64,000 nucleotides of DNA from Atherix ibis (taxonomy: Eukaryota; Arthropoda; Insecta; Diptera; Athericidae): NCBI GenBank assembly GCA_958298945.1, contig OY282607.1:33699000-33762999 (forward strand). Direction: 5' to 3'. The translations under genes were made by a program, and so were the position numbers. Numbering within the stretch: the stretch's first letter is position 1; the number at the start of each line of letters is the position of its first letter. The notes beneath the pieces are model-generated. The model was not told the DNA's origin. It searched no databases and worked only from the letters and a program-made list of their open reading frames with translations. This document shows positions 1 through 12,500 of this stretch, one piece after another.

Positions 1-860
1 AGAAAAAACTGAAATATTTTGCAAAAAAAGGATTGAAATCAACAACAAAATTCCGATTAATTAAAGTGAAATCATAGCACTGCAGAGTACTAATCAGTCG
101 TTCAATGGTTGAGATTTTTTTTACACAACGTTAATAAAAGAAGATCCTTTTTCCAAGCTGGAAATTCCCATCTTTTATTTTAATTTAAATTTATCATGGC
201 TGTCTAGCTAGATAGTATATTCTATACAAACATCAATTTGGGGGTCTGCCCAATTCAAAATCTCCCATGATGAATGGTCTACTATATACAGTAAAAAAAA
301 CATACATTCTTAACGTACTTGCCATAGATAGTATCCATGGAGCCAGGTAATTCAAATAGTGAATTTTATGAGGTAAATGAAAAACAAACGACCTTTTTAT
401 TCTTTTTTGCACATGGAAGAATTAACAGACTTTCCATAGAAATCAATATATTCATTCGACTCCATTTAATGTATCTCCATTTGTATTTTCTAGTATAAGT
501 TTTAATCTATTTTTCTATAGCTTTTATTCGATAACCATTTAAATTGACTGAAATTTTAATTAATCATAGTAAATAAAAAATACTAGAAACTTTACCTTTA
601 AAAAATGAATGCATTAAGTTAAAATTTGTTTTTTAATTAATTGACTTTTCTAAATTAATGAAATTAGATAAGCTAATTACAAATTTTGACAAATTTTACA
701 TTTTTAATTAAGGCTGAATTATGTCTGAAATTCTGGTAAGTTCATTTAAGAAATAACATTTTTTTAAACAAAATGTTTTAAAATATTTTTGTTAAAGTTT
801 AATGTTAAATAAAAATGCATTATTGTAGTTCAATATTGTTTAATTGTTTTTAAGTTCGTG
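1..860. other. AT-rich non-coding stretch
   Basis: No reading frame with recognisable protein similarity and no repeat structure was seen; the stretch is A/T-rich with homopolymer runs. Confidence 0.6.
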
Positions 861-869
861 TAGAAATGT

Positions 870-1130
870 ACTACAAGGTGTGGCAGAAAAGTAGTGCAAC
901 TAGCGCAACTGAGAGAGATTTGGCAACAAAGCGGCCTTTGCTTCTACATTGAAAAACAGCAATGCATTTTCGGATGGCCAAGCAGCATTGGAAGACGAAT
1001 CTTGCTCAGGAGAAGCCTTTCACATCTAAAACTGAAAAAATGTGCTGTTAGGGCTTTTGTGAAGTAAATCCACCCATTAATGATAAAGCTGATGAGTCTT
1101 TAAAAGGGTTATAAATGAGTTTTTCGCCTC
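870..1130 (+). mobile_element. Decayed DNA-transposon-like fragment
   Basis: The segment opens with AAGGTGTGGCAGAAAA (875-890), which recurs as AAGGTGTGGCAAAAAA at 27798. Downstream, a broken frame reads RHGRQAALEDESCSGE, which resembles the Gly-Arg/acidic 'DDERSGRP' stretch that follows the helix-turn-helix region in mariner transposases. Stops interrupt it almost at once. It is likely an old Tc1/mariner-superfamily remnant; the boundaries are not defined. Confidence 0.3.
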
Positions 1131-2460
1131 AAATCAGGCAACGCCTTTCGGCTATCTATAATAATGAGTTTTTGTAGGGAAAATGGATTCATATGGTTCT
1201 GCAGGAAATCCACCTAACCCCTTTATTAATGTAATTATTCAAAGGAGTGTAACAGGGAAAGTTCAAGAAAGTTCTTTAAAAATAAATCGAAATTTGGCAA
1301 CAGTTTTTTTTAAAGCCTTCTTCTAGCTAGCTTTGAACAATTTGATATATCAGATCTTTGCATAAGCAATTTTGAATGTCCATACATGATACTGAAATAC
1401 AAGAGATGTTTCTTAGAGCTTTATGCTAATTTACATAAAACTAAATAATGAAAATATATATTGGAATTAATCAATTAAAATTTTAGATAGAAAAATTTAC
1501 TACTCGCACTTTACTAGAATTATCAGTACTATCATAAAAGCGTAATACAATTAAAAATCAAAATTTAAACAATTAAAAATCAAAATTTAATTAAAATTTA
1601 ATAATTTTTTTCATACTATAGATTTAAACAAGGAAAAAAGAATTTTTAAAGTTATAAATTGTTTCTCTATATTAGACAAAAAAATATCCTTTAATAATTG
1701 ATCAGATATTATAAAAAAGGAAAATTTATAATAATAATATTTTTTTTTATTTATTTGAAGATAAAATGAAACTTTTGTTGAATGTATAATAAGAAACTTT
1801 TGTTGAATGTATAATATTTCTCATAAGTCTTAATGTGTCTTAAAGTTCCTGATATAAAGGCAAGGATAACAACTACTGTCGGCAATCGTTAAAATTTGCT
1901 TAAAAATTTTCCTACAGAATTTCTAGTATTTCCCCTAATTTATTATAGAAGATCATATTAATTTGGATGAAATTCTTTTGGTAATAGGAATTCATGATTA
2001 TCCTCTCTAATATTCATTAAAAATAATTGCCCAGCCATTCTCATTTTTATTAAGGAATTAATAGCCATAATACATTATATTTCTTATTATTGTCTCATAT
2101 TTAGGAAGTGTGTCCTTCAATATTATTATATTTTTGGAATATTTTTATAAATTACTCTTGATTATTTCATAATTTATCCAGCCATTATTATTAGTATATA
2201 AAGAAGAATAGATAAAATGATTATTATTCCTTAAATATTAATTTTATTCAGTTTTCCGATACAAATGGAATAATCTTAATCATATAATAAAATATTTCGT
2301 TTGTGAAACTTTTGATTATATTATTTTCTTGAAATCAATACTATTAATATATTTTTTTAAACAAAAATCGATTACACTACAATTATGAAAGTGAATAATT
2401 TAAATACATTAACACTTACGTATTTTAGTGATATTATTTACTCTAAACTGCATAAGTTTG
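1131..2460. other. AT-rich non-coding stretch
   Basis: Very A/T-rich sequence without convincing coding potential. A short direct duplication (AAACTTTTGTTGAATGTATA) occurs twice within 1770-1815. Nothing else was recognised. Confidence 0.55.
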
Positions 2461-3740
2461 TTTGTAAGTAAGGGTACCTAAGACAATAAACATAGGTTAC
2501 TCTACAGCACCATGACCATGAGGCCATTTGGCGACTTCAAGTTTCGTGTAGGTGGGAGTTACTAGTTTCTAGGAATTTACAAGGGTCGTTACCATAGCTT
2601 AATGAGCGGAGTATAAACCTTAGTACTTTTAACACAAAAATTGGTACCACGGAAATCGGGTGCCCCTTGGGGGGCTTTAGGCTGCAACGTGCTGGCTGTG
2701 GTTAATACCTACATCGCGGGTATGGTTTCCGAACCGCTGGTGGCAGATACCGGTCACTGCTAATGTTGCCAGAGGTTTAGATAGGTCTCGCAACAAACAG
2801 TTTGGGTAATCAGCTTGTAACTGGTTGCTTTCTGTTGGTCGTAGGCGACTCATGGTATTATGTCTAACGATAGGTATGCCACGTAACACAACAGCACTTT
2901 TCTGTACTCAGTTGTTCCCCGTTTGGGGATACCTTTGGGAGCAATATCAAACTATGATCAATACCAGAAGTCCCTTTGGGTTTTAGCCAACGCGCGGCCC
3001 TGAGCTGGGTTAGCGCTACTTGGAATCTATAAGAGTCCTACCTCGCAGTGCATACCAAAGTATATCATGTCTGACTAAGGCCAGGTACCTTAGGCTGATA
3101 TGTGCTTCCTGTAATTTAATAAAAAATCGCAGGTACATTCTCTAATCCTTTGGACTGGTGGTTAGGGATACCATTTTTCCCGGGTACTATCACGGCAGAT
3201 GATAGTAAAGGCTTAATTAGGCCTTGCTACTAAAAGTTACTAGTTTGTAATTGGTTACCTAACTTTTAGCACAAGGTCTACTTTTGCTGATTCTACATAG
3301 TTGGTTTAGTGGTTGAGACTAGATGGAAGCAAAAAAGGTGGTGAATAGTGTAAACGAGGTGAATGGATTGTTCACTGTTGAGATAAAATTGACGGATGAA
3401 TTGTTTAATTGCTTCATGCATAAAAGAGGAAGCTAGGAATTCAGAGGTGTGAAAAGCAAATGGTAGAGTTGGCTAGAGAAAACTTGTCATGTAGATGAGC
3501 TCGACTTGAGGTGAAGGAGTTTAAGGTTATAGAAGAGTCGGTTGGAAGAAATTTAGCATAAAGCTGGAATTGATTTGGGTAAAATAGGATTCTAACAGAG
3601 TTGCCTGGTAGCAACTTATCAGAATGGCGAAACTGAATTGAGTTTTTCTCTGTCCAGCTGGTCGAGAAAATTTTTTCTGTAGATAGACGGGTCGTCATAT
3701 GTGGTCTTAAAACTATCCAGAGATTAAGGTATTATCATCA
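2461..3740 (-). repeat. Degenerate non-LTR retrotransposon tail fragments
   Basis: The left edge has a TTTGTTTG run, then GTACCTAAGAC and GAGGCCATTTGGCGA. This is the same arrangement as the minus-strand LINE tail at 13863, so it is probably a 3' end of that family with a (CAAA)n tail. From about 2650 to 3330 the sequence also matches the blocks at 11620-11810 and, reversed, 20100-20290; the shared words include GCAGATGATAGTA and AACTGGTTAC. Part 3440-3700 is open on the minus strand for 85 codons but has no recognisable domain. Similarity was judged by eye and is patchy. Confidence 0.5.
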
Positions 3741-4620
3741 CTACTCCCAGGCAAGTGCCTGCATATGTTTGTTAAGAATTTAATTTTTCAAATATAAAAC
3801 GAAAACACCTCATGTATCTTAGCATATAGTCAAATAAAAATAATACCCAACCTAAAGTATTTTGTGATTTTTTTTAAACTTAAAGTCTTTCCAATACTTA
3901 AAACAAATATGACTTTTTGCACGTGCTCATTTTGGTCGTCATAGAAAAATACTCTAGGATCCTTTGAAAAGATTTTCTATTCAAGTAATTAAATTTTTAT
4001 TTAAAAAAAATTTAATTAAAAGCATATTTTTGAATAATTTTTGGATAAAATATCCTTTTTATTAATTTTTTTTTAAAATGACAACATCAATATTGTATGA
4101 ATTTGTTTTAATTAAATTTTTTTATTTTTTTTCCCCAATTTAATGAAAATATCAATATTCATTAAGTTGTCTTATTCATATTATGGGGAAAATAAATATC
4201 GAATATCCAGAAAACGTATATTAATATTTCCAATAAAATATTTACAAATATTTTGAAAGGAGAAATAACTCGTATATTGACTTGTATTGAGTATTCACTC
4301 ACTGCTTGCGTATGCACACAAATGTAGCATTGGATAAGGATGATTTTTTAATTAAAAATTACAATTCAGAAATTTGATATTTAAGTATTGAAAATGGAGA
4401 TTATTTAGCTTTTATATTACGAGTATTAAATTTTCTGCTACTTACTAAGTTTTGTGTTTGATCTATTCTACCCTTTTTTATTTAACTACATCCCTTAGTT
4501 ACACCACCCACCCAAACTATATTTTCTTAACAATTGTTGATACCAATCAGATTGGACTAAAATTGCATATACCATAAATAAATTTGAAAAGTTTGCAAAA
4601 TAACAAGAGAAAAATCCATG
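3741..4620. other. AT-rich non-coding stretch
   Basis: No gene, RNA or transposon signal was recognised; the stretch is low-complexity A/T with many short homopolymers. Confidence 0.55.
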
Positions 4621-5480
4621 TAAGTGATCTAATTTAGTTTAGTACGCAGCGGTCCTGGGATTTTATCCAGCTAGTCACATATCCGGAATACCCTTCAATT
4701 TTTGCATAAATGGATTGAGTTATCGTGGCACTGAGAATTTACGTTTCTAGGAAAGAAAGTGGATAACAGTTCTCGGGCCAGAGGATTAGTCCGATTTATA
4801 GGGAGTATTGATAATTTTTGTAAAGTATTTTTGACCGTAATCCCAAATTGGTTTCAGTAAGACATTGTGTAAATGTACTTTTCTATCTATTGTAAGTTTA
4901 GAATGTTTGTCTTGAAGTCAAAGAAGTTATCGTCTATTTGGTTGTAGTTTTTTGATTGTTGTGTACACTAAAGTATCTTATAGTATTTCACGGCTATCAA
5001 AATTTATGCAGGAATATGGTTTACGGTGGAGAGTACAAGTTATGTGAACACATTTGCGTTCGGTTTCTTTAATTGTGTAATAATTACTCAGTATAGCAGT
5101 ACTGGAAGATTTAGATTTGGGTTTGGAGAATTTAATAACCATGTTGGGAAATTTTGCTAGATGCTAGACAGAAATTCCCCAAAAATTTTGATATACTAAT
5201 ATATTTTATAGAGGATAGGACTGAGTATGCGGAATACTAGTGAATGTCGAAAAGAAATTTGACAATTACTTTGCATCATTCACTTGAAAATATCGATTTC
5301 TGTGAGAGGAAAGATCCCCTTATGGGAGGAAAGATCCACTTATGGGAGGAAAGATCTTCTTGAGTTTGCAGAGTTAGTACGGTGTTGCCAAACCTCGGTA
5401 AGGATTCCAAGCTTAAATAATAGCGAAGCATTATTGATTGAGGGGATTGGATTTGACGAGGATTGAAAGTCTTCAGTAAA
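4621..5480. repeat. Higher-GC unassigned repeat-like block
   Basis: Base composition is more balanced than the flanks, as in the old transposon pieces elsewhere in the window, but no domain can be read. It contains a short tandem array at 5306-5362. A 60-codon plus frame (5284-5466) is largely made of that array and is not a credible gene. Confidence 0.3.
5306..5362. repeat. 20-bp tandem repeat, about 2.9 copies
   Basis: The unit GAGGAAAGATCCACTTATGG begins at 5306, 5326 and 5346, with one to three substitutions per copy and a truncated last copy. Confidence 0.85.
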
Positions 5481-6414
5481 GCTTATTTATTGTCTTTCGT
5501 AATTTTGAAACGCTTGTCTAGAAGTTTAAATAGAATCTAAAAAACTAATTCGTCTTTTCAATTTAATAAAAAAAAACTGTGCAACCAAATTAAAAAAAAA
5601 AAATTTTTCCCTTAATTAAACATATTGAAATTAGCATAAAATTTCACTGGACTATAATTAAAATGCCTGTGGAAAAAGGAGCATATTTAAGCGAAACTAT
5701 AGCATTTTTGTGTATTTTATAGAAAAAAAAATTCACAGACTCCTAATTAATTTTTTGGACGATTTCTGAATGAATGTGAGTATTATAGTTTGGTTGATTG
5801 TTTTTTTTGTTGATTATTATTTAAATATGTTTTTTTTTGTTTAGTTACCTTAGTCACAGTATTAAAAAATTTTTTAATGAATTTTTCTTGCATCTTCCTA
5901 TATTAATTAGTTAAATTTATACAAAAGTAATTTGTATTCAATTTGGCTACTTTGATTTGTTTTCTAGTACTGCTATGTGTTTTAGACTTGCAAAAAAAAT
6001 ATTTCTTTCTACTTTATCTGTTATAATTGCATTTAAATCAAGCTATTTAGATAATTTGATCTTATTGAGTTATTTTATAATTATAATGGTTTGTTATCTA
6101 TATATTTATGCTATTTCCATATATTCTATTATATGATTTCATACAAGCTTATTCACATATATATTTTTTTATAATTAGCATCATTTTTCATATTATAAGG
6201 CTAGCAAAGAAGTTCAACTAACATTTTTGATTTCTAAATTCCTTAAAAATAAAAACCTAAATAATATTTCACTATTAATATAATGTATTTATAGATTGAA
6301 AATTATTGAAATTTTTTATATTGTATTAATTTGATTTCTTTATTTAATTAAAAATATTTTTTGTTATATTCTATTATAAATTTTTTGAATTATTTTGTTT
6401 AGTTTTTAATAAAA
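5481..6414. other. AT-rich downstream region of the kazrin gene
   Basis: An extremely A/T-rich stretch beyond the proposed 3' end of the minus-strand kazrin gene. No exon with a usable splice acceptor and kazrin-like content was found here. Confidence 0.5.
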
Positions 6415-6420
6415 TTTATT
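6415..6420 (-). terminator. Candidate polyadenylation signal (AATAAA) of the kazrin gene
   Basis: On the minus strand AATAAA lies about 40 nt after the proposed stop at 6461-6463 and about 80 nt after the alternative stop at 6501-6503. The motif is common by chance in A/T-rich DNA; its position after the candidate last exon is the support. Confidence 0.4.
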
Positions 6421-6460
6421 TCGTATATATTTTTTAAATAAATTATTATGAATAGAAAAT

Positions 6461-6542
6461 TTATCGTCCAATATTTTTTTGAGTAAGAGTATTCCGTGTA
6501 CTATCCACTTGGAATTCCTCCATTTGGCAGAATACTAAATAT
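6461..6542 (-). CDS. kazrin: Kazrin candidate terminal exon
   Basis: A pyrimidine-rich tract (TTCTTTTCTTTCATTT) precedes the acceptor CACAG. Joined to the AG left by the previous exon it encodes R, then a 26-residue tail beginning YLVFCQMEEF and ending NIGR before TAA (6463-6461). A second acceptor eight bases further (TTTAG, exon from 6534) would read S ILPNGGIPSG and stop at 6503-6501. The tail is not conserved enough for me to choose; the assignment rests on phase, tract and the AATAAA downstream. Alternatively the real last exon lies elsewhere. Confidence 0.4.
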
Positions 6543-9500
6543 CTGTGACGTTTTGAATATTTAAATGAAAGAAAAGAAATATCAAAATGAAAATACGTAA
6601 AGATAAAATTAATTATATTTACTATATAAAGATTAATTCGGTTTTCTATATTAGAATTATACACTAATTTATATATGATACTTAGAATTTTATATTAAAT
6701 TATTTAGCTTAATGAAGAAATTAATCAATTATATGAATGGACATACCTGGCAGGCAAGACTAATGCCTCGAATTCAGTTGATAAATGTCTGCGGATTATA
6801 TTCTTTGAAGGTGGAATACCTAGCGCTGTCGCCATGGTATCTCCAGAAAATGATGGCTCTAAGACTACCAGTCCACCATGCACACCACTGTCTGTTTTAT
6901 AAAATTTCGATTAATTCACGTCAGAACCAAAAATCTTCATTATCCTTTATTTTATAATTAATCTTATATCATCTTGAAAATCCTTTTCATTTTATTTCAT
7001 TTTCTTTTTGAATATACATAGGCATTTATAGATTTTTGAAATAGTTTAATTTACCTTTAAGATTGTCAGCATATTCACCCAAATCAATTGATCTTGCCCA
7101 GCGAATAAAACGCTGATTGGTCCAAACAATAGGATCAGCATCAACATTTTCGGATTGAAGACGACGCATCGCTAGTGTCTGTCTATCGTATTTAACTATG
7201 CGAAGTACATGAATTCCTATAAATTTTAAAATGTTTCTCATTTTGAATGAAAATTTATTTAAATCAATGCCATTTTTATTTACCATGAACTATGCTGGCT
7301 TGATGGAATTTTCTCGTAACGCCTAAGAATTTTTCCAATTCCTTTTTGGATAGTGTATCCAACATACGTGCATCGACCAATGAATGCATAAACGATTCAG
7401 CGTACTGCGGCAGCCCAATATCCGGAAGCCATTCGGATGCAACCCATGTGTGACCCAATTGACCAATGGTTGGATAACGTATTAAATCGGGTCGCCTTTG
7501 TTCTTCGATTGCCAGTCTTAATTTCTTTCGGTGCATGGGATGTGTTAGTCCCAATCCTGTTTCTAATTCGGTATCATTTAATTCTAGAAGAACTTTTCCA
7601 CTTTTTACATTCTCTGAACATCGTGTACTATATTGTGGCATTCCGAGGGCCACTTCAAGCCATGCAAGAACTTGAGATGCCCGCCATCGTTCAATTGGTA
7701 CAGATGCAGCCTCACGAAGCAAACGCAATTTCTCCGCGTAACCTTCTTCCGATAATGGACTCCAGTTGAAATCCGTAACTACTTGTAATACTTCGCAAAT
7801 TTCAATTATTTCCGTTTCTAATTTTTCCAAATATAATAAAAATTCTTACCTTCAGATTCTTGAGGGTTAGTTTTTGCCTTATTTCTCGTTCGTGCGAAAA
7901 CTCTTGATATACTACCCCATGTACCACCTCGACCAGTTCTGGTTCCCAACGCATTAGCCGTAGCTTTTGAAGGAAATTTGCGCGTTAAAGCTGTTGGACC
8001 ATCTGGATCTACTGGTGATCCTAATTGTTCTACTGACCTACTATAAAATTTTACGCAAAATTTATTGTTTATTTATAATAAATATGTATTCAGGATTTAC
8101 CTTGAAAATGCGCCAGAATTCAATGGCGATAGGGTAGGACTTCTTTCTTTTGGTGTACCAACTAATAAAATGTTTTATTTAAGATTAGTTTCAGATCATC
8201 TTTCTATGAATACAACGAAAAACTTACATTGGTACATATGCTGACTAGAAACGATCGATATGCTATCAGGATCAACTGTTATGCAAGGTCCATTCTCACA
8301 AGGACCATCACTCAAATTAAGATCACCTGCAGTACTTTCACGATCGCTACTGCCTCGTACACCTGAATCTGCGCTACATGATCCTCGATCTCCTGCAGAA
8401 CTACTAAATCCTGATAGTCCTGTTGAAGTTCCTGCTAAGTGAGACATTAGACCCGAGGGCGGAGTTAGAGGGGCAAATGATAAAAGACTCTCTTGATCTG
8501 AAAGACAACCGGAAAGTTGTCTACGAGCCTCTTGGAGTTGTTCTTGAGTTCTTTGCAATTGAATGTCGCGCGCATTTAATTGCTGCGCTAAAGCCAATGA
8601 TCTCTCCGCTTCGTCTCGGGCATGTTTTAGCAGAGACCATCGCTCACGTTCTCGTTCCGATGAAATTTTCGCATTGTTCGTTTCTGTTTCTCGTATACGT
8701 TGCTCAAAATTTCGTATAAAATCCCGAAGTTCCTGTTCCTTATCTTGCAAGGAAGCACATAACTGTTTGACATGAGCAAGCAGATCGCTTTTGTCTCCCT
8801 TTAGTTTTTTCCTTTCCGCTCGCAAAGCAACTATTTGTGTTTTAGCCGCTTTCAATTCAGCTTCTAAGCGATCTACTCTACTGCTACTGCCATCTGTGGA
8901 GTGGGCATCATAACTATTACTGTCGGACAAGTCAACACCGCCAACAGCACCATCTGGTGAATTCTCTAGTAACTTTCTTAATCTTGCTATTTCGGTGCTA
9001 AGTTTCTCATTTTCTAGACGCAATTTTGCTGTTTGATCTAATTTAAAATAGAAATACAAATAAAATAAAAAAAATCATCTTTAATTGAAATGTCATTCAA
9101 ATAAAATAATCCCCAAAGTCCAAAAGTGAAAAGATTCTTAGAAATTCATTAAGAAGGAAATTAAGAGATTTTCATTAATCATTGTCCTCGGGAAAGGTTT
9201 CTTCATTATTTTCCACCGTAATTAGTATGCGGATATTAAAAGTAAATTTTTTGTTATCACAAACATTTGCATTTATGAACTTTAAAAAACTAATAAGTAT
9301 TTTTAAAATAACGAAGAAATGGATAAGCTTTTTACAAGTTTTATTGTTTGAATGGTAGTAAAATTTGCATTGTAAATTTCAATCGTTTTCTTTTTACTAA
9401 CTAACATCTTTTGCTTTACGATCTGTTATTTCATTAATTTAAATATTTTTGTTATAATGTTTTGTATAATTTTTAACTAAAAATAATATCTGAAAGAATT

Positions 9501-12500
9501 ATAAACATTGTCCAAAATCAATCTTAAGAAGAAAATTTTTTATTATACTGATTACCTTTTCAAAAAAAAAACTAAATACTTTTCGCACAAATTCACAAAT
9601 TTATTTATGAAAATATTTTTCAGAAAACTTAGTCTTATTGTAGTAAATTTTAATGTTGTAATTTTTATCAAAGTTAAACATATTCATGGTTTTGAAAGCT
9701 TTTTATATTCTTCTTAATAATAATTAAATGAAGGAGACTTACGAGTATTTACGACTACTTAAAATTACTTAAAGTTCTTAAAATGTAATTATTTTTTAAG
9801 ATTTCCTACTGATTATTTTTATTATATTTATATTTCGTTTATAAACAAATTCAATTTTAAGCTTTTAATACCAATTACAATTATTTTCTAATAAATTTCA
9901 ATTTATTTTAAGGCTCGTAATTTTTTCAATTACTAATGTTAATTTTTTGTTTAACAAATATCTTTTATTCAATTTTTTTTAAAATATTATTTACAAGTAA
10001 TAGAGAAATTTATATAGTTAGAAAAAACCTGTAAAAAATATTTACTTTCTATAAAAATAGAAAATAAGATTTTTTCTGAATTGAAAATAAATTATTTTTA
10101 ATAGTATTTTAAAAGGATAAGTTAATTGTTTATGGAAAATTTTAATGCAAATTCCTATATTTTATGAAAATGTAAATGAAATCATTAATATTCATGTATA
10201 AACTGAATAAAAATCGATAATAATTTTCTTTTACGGTTCAACAACTGCCGGGTTGTATCAAAATATCTTGAATGCTGTGATAATGGGATTCTTCCGGAAG
10301 AGAAAATTGGATTTTCAGATTTTCACTATAGAAAAGAGCCGATTCATTTTCAAGATATTGAAAAGTTGAAAGTAAATAATGTGCGCTCAGTGCTGTCGTT
10401 CAAGATGTCGTATTTAATTTTGTTAAATAATTAAATGAAAAAAAAAATATGTTGACATATAATTTTATATAAAGTTTAATATTTATTCAAGAAAGAAAAG
10501 TGTTTTCAATAAAAAATGTATGAAATTCAGATTAAGAGTTGAATATAAACTTTTGCTCGAATATACATACTCGTATGTATGTATGTATATTTTGACCTAG
10601 ATCACAACAAAGCAATCTAAAGGATAGATTTTGAAAATTTTAGGTGAAATTTTCAATCAATTATTTCTGATAATATATTAATTTAAAAAAAAAAAAAAAA
10701 ATCATTGCCTTCTGATTATAGCTATGTGGAAAACGGTTTTTTTTAGCCAACCTCAATTTTGATTTTACTTTAAAAATATCATAAAAACTTTTGAAGAAGA
10801 GTTAGCCAAAGTTCTAACATATGTTGAAAGCTTATTCCCAACAATTGTGTGACACCAAGTCTATTTAGGTTATGCTCGGTCCAGTCCTTCCTCTTTCAGG
10901 GCGGTCTACCTCTTGCAACTGGGTTTCCGCATAAAATACACTTTAGAGGCGTCTCTCTATTCATTTGTATGATGCATCCGTGCTCTTTTTACCTTTCGGA
11001 CAGCATCACTTTTGCTATTTTTACGATGTATGACTAGGACTGACATTTTTCCAGCAATTTTATTTTACTTTTCATAGCATAAAAGTTATCCCTTGAAGTT
11101 CCAATTTTCGTAGCAGTGCTGGAAGTCTTCAACGTGAATAGCCTTCAGCTCCTCGGTTGTTTTGAATTTTATAGACAGTTAAAATATGACGTATTTTCAT
11201 GTTGTATTTGTGCTTGGGGAACAAATAAAAGTCACACGGGCTTTGATCAGATGAATAGGAGGGGCTCATTGATGGAGATGATCGTGTGACAGCAATGTGT
11301 TTGCTTTCACATTTGAGCATTTGAGCAGTTTTCTATATTGAAGACCTCCTTTAGGAAAGTTCGTTTGTCATTGCGTCTTGGCCTTCCCGCAAGGGGAGCA
11401 GCTTTTGGGTGTATAAGCCATGCCATAAGATCGATATCAGAAGTGACTTACGGGTCTTGACGAACCTGCGGCACCTGAGCTAGCCTAGCAGTGCCTGAAA
11501 CTTATTAGGTTCCTTACTGTACCTCTATGAGTGAAGAATACCCAAAGAGTATTCTTAAAGTAGAACTGACTGGTAGCACGTGCGTTGCGAGCACCCGGTA
11601 GTTCGTCCGCCGTACTTGGCCGACATAAGGAGCCTTTCGCTACAATGTAGTGGTTGTGGTTAACACCACGGATACAGTCTTAGGATTGAAGCTGAGGCAT
11701 GACAGAATCCCGGGTGCTATCACTGCAGATGATAGTAGAGGTTTAGGTAGGCCTTGCCACTAACAGTTAGGTTAACTAGCTTATAACTGGTTACTATTAG
11801 CAAATGGACCTTCCTGTAATGGATGAAGTTGGTTTAAAGGCAGAAAGAGCTGGTTGCCTCATTCTGTCTTTCAACCAACTCCAGCCATTGCCGGTAGGTC
11901 CATTTGCGGAACGAGGTGGTATGCAGGAACGACTTTCTTTTTTGTCTGGCGAGCAATATTTCGCATGTGTTTTGGCGTCGCTCCATCTGCCTATCGTTCA
12001 ATTCATGCTGTAACCATTTTCCGACCTTTTAAATTTTCCCCATATTACGAAGATGCATGAAAATGTCTGGTTGAGTAACACCCAATTACTCCGCGAGCAT
12101 TTTTTGCGATTGAGTATCGTCTTCGACCACAAGAGCCTGCAATTGATGGTCCTCAACCTTTCTAGGCCGATTTTTACGCTTCTTGTCCCACAAGTCAAAA
12201 TTTCCGTCTTTGAACCGACGAAACCAAACTCGGCACGTAGTTTCCAGTAAAGCACTGTGACCATAGACCTCCATAAGCATTCGATGTGATTCGGCGGCCG
12301 ATTTCTTCAAATTGAAGCAGAAAAGCAGAGCTTCCCGGATATGCTCTTTTTCTGGCACAAAACTAGACATGATTACCAAAGGAAAAATGTATGTTGTTGT
12401 GCGAAATTGCTGAGAATGTGCACTGATTAATGTTGACAGATGTCAAACTCATAAAAAAAGTATGCCGTGCCCATGGTAGCTTAATACGCTCACTCACGCC

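Noticed and set aside
7437..8775. Plus-strand open frames at 7437-7769, 8260-8442, 8423-8719 and 8563-8775
   Set aside because: They lie antisense to kazrin exons whose minus-strand translation has clear coiled-coil and SAM content; they are shadows.
11802..11907. GCAAATGGACC / GGTCCATTTGC 11-bp pair as mariner terminal repeats
   Set aside because: One arm belongs to the LINE-type repeat and the pair does not flank a complete mariner or TA duplication; probably coincidence.
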